A DNA stretch of 34,147 nt, taken from Chromera velia. Lineage: Eukaryota > Sar > Chromeraceae. Under the pieces are notes generated by a model. That model was not told the origin of the DNA. It saw only the letters and a list, made by a program, of their open reading frames with translations, and ran no database searches. The stretch lies in contig JAHBMJ010001025.1 of assembly GCA_018398765.1 (NCBI GenBank), positions 2,506-36,652 on the forward strand, written 5' to 3'. The translations under genes were made by a program, and so were the position numbers. Shown in pieces: positions 20,188-29,600 of this stretch. Each line of letters begins with the position of its first letter. The first letter of the stretch is position 1.

Positions 20188-20898
20188 TTGTACGAAGTGC
20201 GGTATAACCTCGAACCTGTCCTCTTTGATAACTGTATCTTAGGCAGTCTGAGGTATGCGGATGATCTCTGTTTCCTTGCTCATTCTATCTCGGATCTGCA
20301 AAAGAAGTTCTCAGCCTTGGAAGGGTATTGCAAGGAATGGGAATTGACTATAAACTTAAAAAAAACGAAAATCTTGCGTCTGTCTGCCTTGGCTCTGGGG
20401 CAGTCTGCAGGTAGAGTCATGTATGGTGGGAGGGAAGTTGAATGGACATCCGAATACAAATATCTGGGGTATGTCTTCTTTGAAGGGGGGTGCTTGAACA
20501 AGATAATTGAGTCCCGTATTGCTTCTGCTTCGCGAGCTCTGGGAGGGGTAATTAGGTTGATTGTGAGCATGGGCCTGCTCAGCATTAATGCGCAGATAAC
20601 AGTCTTTAGAGCCTGCTGGACCCCCGTAGTGCTCTACTACCTTGAATGTCTGCCAGTATGGGATGTAGACCTGCCCACTCTTGATGCTTTGCAGCTTTGG
20701 TCTGCTCGCAGCCTCCATCTGCCCTCTCTTTACATCTTTGGTCTTCTTCCCTGCAAAGCCCTTCTCTGCTCCCATGTGACTGACTGGTGGCACTCTCTTT
20801 CCATCACAACATATACTATTCCTACAGCCATGTTGCATGCCTGGAAGAATAACTGTTGTCAACAATTCATAAGGTCTATAGACAGGCTGCTTCGTTAG
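20188..20898 (+). pseudogene. LINE reverse transcriptase fragment
   Basis: The open frame has no ATG and starts inside the RT domain. It shows the catalytic motif as LRYADDLCFLA, then the helix and loop GYCKEWELTINLKKTKIL and the YKYLGYVF segment, all typical of non-LTR element RTs, which copy element RNA at a nicked target site. Palm motifs upstream of YADD are absent. After the stop, the equivalent of the C-terminal zinc-binding region cannot be read in one frame. It is related to, but clearly diverged from, the RT on the minus strand at 24176-25166. Confidence 0.9.
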
Positions 20899-21724
20899 GC
20901 TAATTTGATTTCTGTCCGCTCGCTGAGGGTCGAGCCCGATCTGTCTTCCCAACACGGGCAAGATGGTCGTAGGGCATAGGGCACCAGCTCACTTTTCTTC
21001 AAGGGCAAAGTGAGACAGACAGTTGCAAAGGAATACATCAAGGCTTCTAAGGATGATGGACAATCTTCTTCTCACTTTCCTCTCCTAAGGCTTGCTAGAC
21101 TCACCCCTTTGCAGCGCAACTTCCCGTCTTCCCGCCGTATGGTTATCTTTCTCCTCTGTAGCAAGTCGTCCTCCAGTGTTCCTTCCGTCTCTGCCCTTCC
21201 CCGTTCTGCCGTGTTGGTTACAGATGGTTCAATCTTTTCTTTTTTGCGCATGCTGACAGACAACCCGATGGGTGGATAAGGTGGGCTGCCTGTTGGTTGC
21301 TCTGATAGAAAGCTATGTACCTACTACCTATAAAACCTATTACCAGTGTATAGATGATTTTATTCATCGGTTCAGAGTCTCTGTCTGCCCCCGATAGACT
21401 GCTGAATAAGGCTTTTTATAGTCTAGTTTTATAGTGGTTGGCATTAATTCAATCAGACCGCTTTACTTGTTATGGCTCACCCTTTGCATCCACCGCCTTT
21501 TCTAATCTAGGGGTTCGTAAGTTCATCACATCACTCTTGCGTTCTCAACCCTCTCTCTTCTTTATGATTTCTTGTCATATTGCAGTAAGTGATTAATCAG
21601 ATTAAGTTCAAATAACTGTCGTCCATATTTGTCCACTTAGCTTGTAGCTGGCACAATTGAACACTGCAGACCCATGCATATATGTGCCGCCCGGGAGTTC
21701 TAACTCCACCTAGGGTTTAGCATT

Positions 21725-21765
21725 AATCATCATCATCATCAATCATTAATAGAGACTGCTTCAGA
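21725..21765. repeat. (ATC)n short repeat
   Basis: A CATCATCATCATCAATCATT run flanked by GTTTAGCATTAAT and ATTAATAGAG. This may be the tail of another small retroelement insertion inside the LINE remnant. Confidence 0.5.
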
Positions 21766-22100
21766 CCTTTTGTCTAGCCCTTTGTAGCCCCTTGCCTCCC
21801 GGTACCCCTCGGTTCCGGCCGCGAATGCTTTAGGTGCCTGTTAACCTATGCTAAGCTCCACCCCCCGCCCCTTTACACCCCCTTCCCCATACCCACCCAG
21901 TAGGTACCGGTAGGATCTCGTACTAGTCTAATATGTATACTCTTATCAAAACAAAAGTCTCTCTGACGCCAAACGCTAGACGCCTTATACAGGCCGATAT
22001 GGTGATAATGAATGATGAAAAATACGTATAAATGGGTAAAAGCTTTAGACTGCTTATGATCAATAACTACGGGGCAATCACTTAAACTAGCACTTAAATA

Positions 22101-22824
22101 TTACTTAAATCTAGGCTCCCCACATAAAAAAAAAATAAAAAAGTAATTGCCTAAAACTGATTTTTGATTTTTTTTTCTTTTTTTTTTTTCTTTCTAAACA
22201 ACACGCATGCCGGGGGCGAGTGGGGTACTTTTTGCCCCCCCTTCTGCATAGCAGCATAGGAGACCGGCGCTTTTCCACAAAAAACTCGTTCTCATAATTG
22301 GTAAGGAGTTAAAAGCTGAAACTTTGTGTAAAAAGACGTTGTAATGATAGAAAAAGAACTGTGGAACAGATTTTTTATATCATTTCTAGAAACATAGGCT
22401 GCTATACAAATTTCATAAGTTTTATACCGTTTTTCTTATTGTTGAAAACCGTTAAAAAATGGCCTAAAACTCATAAAATTTGTATGGCAGCCTATGTTTC
22501 TAGAAATGATATAAAAAATCTGTTCCATAGTTTTTTTTCTATCATAACAACGTCTTTTTACACAAAGTTTCAGCTTTTAACTCCTTACCAATTATGAAAA
22601 CGAGTTTTTTGTGGAAATGCGCTGCTTTAAGGGGGTAAAAAGCATCCCACTCGCCCCTGGCATGCGCACTTGTGCCTTGTGCAACACCCATCCAACACTT
22701 TAAACAACAGTTGTTCAGGTGTTGTTCTTAAAAACCAAAAATAAAAAAAAACTAATTTGATTTTTAGTCTAATTTTCTTTTTTTAATTTTTTCTTTTGAT
22801 ATGAGGAGCCTAGACTTAAATGAA
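22101..22824. mobile_element. 724-bp near-palindromic foldback element
   Basis: The outer ends are inverted (AATCTAGGCTCC at 22109-22120, GGAGCCTAGACTT at 22805-22817). The inner arms are nearly perfect: 22275-22425 pairs with 22461-22615, including TATCATTTCTAGAAACATAG and its complement. Only about 35 bp separate the arms. A transcript from either strand would fold into one long hairpin. No coding capacity is supported. It is probably a non-autonomous foldback transposon or a recent inverted duplication. Confidence 0.85.
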
Positions 22825-23083
22825 TAACTTAGATGCTATGTGCATATACTGTGGGTACTAAACATGGGGCAGCCCTCTGACTACTTCTGACTCGCTGCCC
22901 CTACCTCGATCCTCAAGCCATCCCAAGCCCTTTTAACAGTGACTGTCCAGCACAATGAGGCAAAAGCTTGCAATCAGAGTTGAAGGGGCTTCAATTTTTA
23001 AAAGCCTTCAAAATTAGGAAACTTGAGATAATAAAATAATACTAAAATTTAATTTAAGTGTCGAATTTCAAAATTTGTTGTAT

Positions 23084-23153
23084 TATGATGATGATGATGA
23101 TGATTGAGGGTTAAATCCTAGATTTAGCGACGCCAAATCCCAAGCCACTAGCA
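23084..23153 (-). repeat. Retroelement-tail repeat, (GAT)n type, copy 2
   Basis: Matches 1353-1423 almost exactly, from the GAT run through AAGCCACTAGCA. It lies about 100 bp from the (CAT)n tail of the minus-strand LINE and in the same apparent orientation. Confidence 0.65.
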
Positions 23154-23695
23154 AGGCTTTGAGGATTGTGGTCAATTTACCTTAGATGTTAGCTATTCAT
23201 AATTTATAATGATAAACACGAATAGAGCTGTAATAGTTGAGAGCTAATTTCATCATCATCATCATCATTATTATTATTATTAATTGGTCTATAGGCCATC
23301 ATGCAGTGCATGAGTCTAGGACAATGCCTTATTGCCCCTTTGCCAGACTTGTATCATACAACGGGTGGGGACTTCACTCTCGCAACTCTAAACACCTTGC
23401 ATCTAGAAGATGCTTTCTAAATCGCTGATGTCGTTTCTCTTCTGTGGGAGGAGTGCGACAACTGCAACAGAGACTCTCAGGCAGTAGAAGCAGACAGGAA
23501 GACCGGTGGAGAGGGGGGACGGGAGATGTAGGTGGGAGATAGAAAAAGAACATTCAAAAGGTGAGATGGGAAGAGAGGTAAGTAACCATCATATGCATCG
23601 AATCGCAGGCCTTACGATGGAGGGCGCAGACAGATGTTTCGCAAGAGTCACAGGGCCGGTATGGGTGAGTGTCTGAATGCCAGGGTGACCTTCAT

Positions 23696-23971
23696 TCATG
23701 CCAACAATTCGCTTTGCATGGCGTGTTTTAGAGGGGTGGAGTCTTTCGATAGCAACCACTTTCTCTCTCTTTCTTGGGCTCTGTCTAATTTAGCTTCAAT
23801 TTCGGTTACAATTGCATTCAGAGCCTCTCGATCTGCTCTTGTTTCTGTGCATTCAGTCAGTCGGTGCAGTAGATCGTCTGCTTTGCCCCTGCATGTAGGG
23901 CAAACCGCGTCTTCCAGCCCTCTGTACGGTGCATGGGGGCAACCACCAAGCAACATATACAGCAAGGCCAA
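23696..23971 (-). pseudogene. C-terminal zinc-binding end of LINE ORF2
   Basis: The minus-strand frame contains VCPTCRGKADDLLHRLTEC, a CPxC..H..C arrangement like the C-terminal zinc knuckle of many LINE ORF2 proteins. A charged helix follows (REALNAIVTEIEAKLDRAQE) and then the stop. It is separated from the RT frame by stops and shifts. Confidence 0.7.
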
Positions 23972-24175
23972 AAAAAAGCCTGAGGACCAGATCGCAGCGT
24001 GAGGGAGGGAAACGAAACGGAGGGACGAAGAGGATGAAGGAAAAGTAGAGGAAAGGAAGAGGAGAGACGAACGTTGGGCAGTAGGATAAGATGTTTAGAA
24101 CACATTCGGTCTGACGCCTCTGCCAAACTACAAAACCGCCCCCCGTGAAGCGGCCCTTCCTAGACAACCATCAAT

Positions 24176-25166
24176 CTATTTATCAACTTCTCGGTTGATC
24201 ACTGCTCTTAAGAGAAGGAGACGGCCAACCTTGGTGGCTTTCTTTCTTCTTCTGATGGTTGGATTGACAGTCACAAATTCTTCCAATCCGGTCGACCCAA
24301 TCAATTTTTGTACGTGCATCATAGAGGAAGGACAATCACCATTCATTAAAGCCGACCAGGCACCCGCGGACATTTTGAGGTCAATATGTTTTAAGTTAGT
24401 CAAATACCCAGCAAGTTTTATCGACACATGCACACGTGTAGGAAGTAGACCAACAGTACATAGAGTAGGTACACGAAAAGAAGAGAGAGACAGATTCAAA
24501 GCCCAATGGACAAAGCACAATTGAAGGACATCTAATGTATCTATGTCTGACTTGCAGACAGGCAGACAGTCAAATGCGTATAGAGCAACAGGCAACCAGA
24601 AAGCGCATAAACATAAAATTTTTGCTGCGGGGGGCAGGCGACCTAAAGAGAGTGCTACGCTCTTTGCATGACCCATCCGTCTACTCGCTATGCTAAGCCT
24701 CTCTTCTATTACCTCCCTTAAATCTCCCTCTTCGAACAAAAGAACACCCAGATACTTATATGACCCCACTCTCTCGACTTCTTTTCCCCCAAACGTAAGC
24801 CTGCCTTCAATTGCAGGGTAAAAGTCGGACAGATGCATAATTTTCGTCTTTTTTAAATTAACAGTGAGCCCCCTCTCTTCATAGAAAGAATTCAATTCAT
24901 TCAAGCTGACCTGCAGGTCATACACACTCTCAGCAACGAGAACAACTTTGAAGGTCATCGGCATAACCAAGGCTATCGCACTCAACCCCACCGAGCAGAA
25001 TCTCTGCACGACCGGAAGCCTTCACTCTTTCATGCAGATCATTGATGAAAATCAAGAAGAGAAGAGGGGAGAGAGGATCCCCTTGTTTCACCCCTTTCTC
25101 TTCTTTGAATATAAAAGGGCTGCCAGTGATGCTTCCGTACACATTTGTATACATTGCCCGAATCAT
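24176..25166 (-). pseudogene. LINE reverse transcriptase, frameshifted after YADD
   Basis: The first segment (25166-24930) has KGVKQGDPLSPLLFLIFIND and SLGYADDLQ. The frame then breaks, and the RT continues in another frame from about 24960 to 24176 with AESVYDLQVSLNELNSFYEE, GLTVNLKKTKIMHLS and YKYLGVLLFEEGDL. A small indel immediately after the catalytic aspartates explains the break. The N-terminal half of the RT and any endonuclease domain are absent. Confidence 0.88.
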
Positions 25167-25190
25167 TATCGTCGTCTACCCAGACTGGTG

Positions 25191-26034
25191 GCCTAGCCTT
25201 GAAGGTTTCCAACGCTCGGCAATTTTGACAGCAAAAAACAAGCTCGGCAGCCCTTCCCTAAAGGAGAAAGCACACGCAAAGACACGACAAATGATCTCCA
25301 GCGGCTTAAAAGGGGCTTGTCCTAAACTATGAGAAAAGGTCGGCCTTAAACGTTGGTCTGTAGGATTAAAAAGTGGCCGGGGAGAGCAAAGCTGCCCGCT
25401 TTCTCCTATCCCATCTCTTTCTTTTTCTCTTTTTCTTTATTTTCTTTGCTTTTTTCTGACTGGTGCTCGTATATTGAGAAACCTACGTCATCACAGCTGT
25501 CCTGAAGTGCTCCATAGCGTGTCTATACGTGATATGATACGTTTTATGACTTGTTATCTTAATCTAAGTGGAAAACCCCCCTCAAGTCATGCCCCCAGAT
25601 CTTTGCCGTCTCTTCTGGCCGATTTTCTTCTTCTACACAGTAATGCCTTCTCAAAAACTGGCTGCCGCCATGAACGTGGTTTGTCTGGTTAACATTGAAG
25701 CAAAGGGGAAACTTAGAAGGCTAACGTCTACCCCCAAGCGTGCAAAGTCATGGGCACCGCCGTGTTTGCCATACTAGTAGTTCTGAATCTGTGTGGTTGT
25801 AGATGCTGTGCTTCCTATTAATTCTTACTCTGTGGTTATCCTTTTTGCCAGTGACCTAGTTTTTGAGCACTGCTGCTTGTTCCATTTTGTTCCGGAGTGA
25901 GGGGATACTTGACAACTCCGGGTGCCTCAAGTGCGTCAAAAGACTGGGGAATAAGAAGTTCTGAATTTGCGAAGCCATCTCCGACTGTTGCAGAAGAAGC
26001 TTACTATATTTAGAGCTGAAAACGCTCTGCGGCC
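25191..26034. other. No gene recognised
   Basis: Low-complexity and AT-rich sequence, possibly including decayed LINE RT sequence next to 25190. No exon, splice pair or repeat family is convincing. Confidence 0.5.
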
Positions 26035-26274
26035 ATCCCTGCAAAAAATATTACAAAAATGGTAAAAAAGTTATGAGAAAAGTGATAGAAAACTGATAGA
26101 AAATTGATAAAAAAGTAACAGAAAATAGGAGTTCAAATTTTTATCAGTTTTCTATAACTTTTTTATTACTTTTCTAACAACTTTTCTAACATTAGTTTCT
26201 ATCACTTTTCTATTAGTTTTCTATCACTTTTCTAACAACTTTTCTATTACTTTTCTAACATTTTTTGCAGGGAT
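26035..26274. mobile_element. 240-bp MITE-like element
   Basis: The terminal inverted repeats are ATCCCTGCAAAAAAT at 26035-26049 and its complement at 26260-26274. The interior is a set of short repeats around TTTTCTATCACTTTTC and the inverse GAAAAGTGATAGAAAA, so much of the element can fold back. There is no ORF. Non-autonomous DNA transposon is the best reading. Confidence 0.8.
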
Positions 26275-26640
26275 ATGGCGCTGCTGCTGATTTAAACTTT
26301 AAAATCTCTGGCAGAATTTAGGGGTGGTCGCTAGGTAGATCTAAAAAAATTTTTTAACCAATCTATAAACTATAATCTCTAGACTAATCTAAATAAAACT
26401 CAACGGCTTATCTTAGAACTTATTGGGAAACGGTTAAAAAAAAAAAAGAATCGTAGTTTGAAACATCCTAGGAAACATCCCAAACTCTAAATTTTCTGCA
26501 CATGCGTGACCGTGCATCATGTGCATCGTGGGCCAGTACCTCAAATGACTTAGCAGACACACAGTTTCTGGTCATAGATGTATATGTAGAGACAGTCTTC
26601 ATTCGTTTTAACTCATGTCAGTCTGTCTGTCTGAATTCTC
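26275..26640 (-). other. Probable 3' flank of the ARM-LRR gene
   Basis: AT-rich sequence downstream (minus strand) of the stop at 26641-26643. No second gene is seen, and no clear terminator. Confidence 0.45.
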
Positions 26641-29600
26641 TCAGATCTTGATATTGCTGAAGCCAATAGGCAGCGATGAGAAGAATGCCGTGACCTCCTG
26701 GTTACCCAACCCGCAACCTGCAGGCAAAAAGACCGCGTGGAAGTTTCCATCGCAATGGAGCAAATGAAATCAAGCTATGTGCACGTCAATCGTCTTGACG
26801 TAGAGCTGAGGAATCGTGAGACCCTCAGAAACGCGAACTTACACCCACAGACTCGCATATTAATTCCCATTTCCCAATGGTAGGGACAGGAGGGAAGGGG
26901 GGCATACGTACGAAAGCGAAGCAGCTTTCACCAGCTTATCATGCAACATGCCACACACCTCCGCCTGAATAAACCAAATCCCGACCACCCCCCTTGTCGC
27001 GCTTCGAGACACTCGTGTCACTAGTTGCATCGGTTTACGAAGGGATGTACGCATGAGGGTGCCCCATCTCATATATATGCCCCGGCCAAGCACCTTGCCT
27101 TGCCCCTATTCAATTTGAATCCATCCATGCACAAGCACTAAAACACGCATCAAGAAGACCGTACAGCCGGCATGACTTCCAGACTTCTCAAAAAAGACAA
27201 AGTCATTTTGCAACCGCTCCTTTCTTGCACCCCTCAATCATGCACTGGCAGATCCCCCCAAGAACACGAATGCAGACCAACCATCCAAAACGATACATTC
27301 GCAAACGCACTGACAGAACTGACCATTGAGGGCCAGCCTCTCCAGCCCCTCGAGGCTCTTCAGACGCACCCCCAGAGCCTCCCACCCGGCAAGGCTGATT
27401 TTGCGGTTCTCTGCACACCGACTCATACGTGGTCAAACCAGACATATTCTGACGTACGCCGACTTAATTGCATACACAAGAACGCACGCAGGCAAAGGCT
27501 GCCCCTAGCTGTTCCATTCATGCACCCAAGTGGACCTTCAGATCGAGGCTGACATGCAGACACTGTGAGAGAAGGAGCAGACTCTGTGAGAGAAGGAGAA
27601 GAGGAAGCGCAAACGCTGAGGTTTCGAGTCGATCTGTGGATCCGTCGGAAAAACGGAGCTTTCAATTTCAGTCTGCCTCCCCACTACGTGCATGCATGCA
27701 CCCACACACCTCCTCTTCCACATGCGCTCCCCATCCATCCTTATCTAGTCATAAGCACAGAGAGATGCTCAAGCCCTCAACAATTTCCAATTTCCGAGAG
27801 AAAAAAGAAGGCTGTCCGCTCCTGACCCCAAAGATCCAGAAAGTGGAGGCCGAGGGGAAGCGCTGGGAAGAGCTGCAAAGCCTTCTCGTCATCGAGGTCG
27901 CACTCTGCAACCAGAATGCTTCAAGCCGTGATGAAAGCCTTGCAAGATGTGCCCTCTCACTCACTCAACAGAACGCAGTGCAAAAGGAAAATGACTCAAT
28001 GACCATATTTTGCCCCATGCACCCCCCGCTGAGCCCTTTTTCCCTCCTCACGGACAAAACAAACCCAAGATTCAGAAAACTAACTGCACAGCCAGCGTCC
28101 CGACGACCGGACCGGACTTCCATGGACGACCTTGAAATCACATTCGCTTCTCTCTTGCACCCCTCGATCATGCACTGCCAGATCACCCCAAGAACACGAA
28201 TGCAGACCAACCATCCGAAAGGATACATTCGCAAACGCACTGACAGAACTGACCATTGAGGGCCAGCCTCTCCAGCCCCTCGAGGCTCTTCAGACGCACC
28301 CCCAGAGCCTCCCACCCGGCAAGGCTGATTTTGCGGTTCCCTGCACATCGACTCATACGTGGTCAAACCAGACATATTCTGACGTACGCCGACTTAATTG
28401 CATACACAAGAACGCACGCAGGCAAAGGCTGCCCCTAGCTGTTCCATTCATGCACCCAAGTGGACCTTCAGATCGAGGCTGACATGCAGACACTGTGAGA
28501 GAAGGAGAACAAGAAACGTGAACGCTGAGGTTTTGAGTCGATCTCTGGATCCGTCGGAAAAACGGAGCTTTCAATTTCAGTCTGCCTCCCCACTACGTGC
28601 ATGCATGCACCCACACACCTCCTCTTGCACGTGCACTCCCCATCCATCCTTATCTAGTCACAAGCACAGAGAGATGCTCACGCCCTCAACAATTTCCAAT
28701 TTCCGAGAGAAAAAAGAAGGCTGTCCACTACTCACCCTCAAGATTCAGTTTCTCGAGGCCGAGCGGAAGCGATGGGAAGAGCTGCAAAGCCTTCTCGTCA
28801 TCGAGGTCGCACCCTGCAAGCAATGAGGCCGCGAAACTGCCGTATAAGGTGATGCATGGAATGGAGGGTTGAAGACTTAAGGATATGTTGGTCTAGTTGA
28901 GTCAGCCGATGTAGAATTGCGTGTGCGCATGGTGCTGCGGTATGACAATTAATGGATTTGTGTCCACGTATAGCGAACCATTTCTACGAGAACGGAGCTG
29001 ATATTTCTTGCCTTAGCGTAGGGAGATAGGACGGGTCGTGAGCTCGAACGAGTTTGCCGCGCTTCGTCAATGCAAACAGACCTCTACGCCACGAGATCGA
29101 CCCGCAGGTTTAACTTCGCCTCAAACGAGGGTAGACATGTACCCGTTATATGATACAGAAACAGAACAGCTAAGGTGTTTTTCGCACTCCAGCAAATGTA
29201 CGTGCGGTTATCTAGTCCAAGGGACGCACTCTCCAACTCGTATGTGTATATAGAATAAGCCGTCACTGCCGAACCAAGTTCCCTCGCATTCCTTTCTATC
29301 AATTCCATTTGTTCCGTCAATCGATCAGAGCCAACCACAAAAAATCCACGAACCAAGTTCAACCAACCAACCAAAACTCCGTTCCACCCACCAACGAACC
29401 ATACACTCCAGCCAGCAAACTATCTTGCAAACCAAACAATCAGCCCAGGAGTAAACAATCAAATCAGTCAACTGACCACCCACATGACCACCCACAGAAC
29501 CATGCAGCTAAAAAGCAACCCGACCCTCAAGCCAGAGACTCTTCAATGACGCTAGTCAATGACGCAACGTCAGACCCTGTCCCATTTTGCCCCGAATCTC

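Larger units (their letters stand above)
20150..22020 (+). mobile_element. 5'-truncated LINE (non-LTR retrotransposon), plus strand
   Basis: The coding part is at 20188-20898. A downstream stretch near 21230 with VTDGS recalls an RNase H start, but the frame is broken. The likely 3' end at about 21985-22020 (CAGGCCGATATGG then GAT-type triplets) resembles the tails at 8311-8350 and 23251-23340. The 5' end is missing before the catalytic YADD. The exact 5' border is uncertain. Confidence 0.7.
23251..25190 (-). mobile_element. Degenerate LINE (non-LTR retrotransposon), minus strand
   Basis: Read on the minus strand, RT fragments (25166-24176) are followed by a frame-broken stretch, a zinc-finger-like C-terminal coding end (23971-23696) and a 3' tail of AAT then GAT triplets (23283-23251). 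The last 90 bp match the truncated tail at 8262-8350. The 5' end is lost near 25190, inside the RT domain. Confidence 0.85.

Noticed and set aside
28398..28826. Plus-strand ORFs across the LRR duplication.
   Set aside because: They are shadows of minus-strand LRR exons and their introns.
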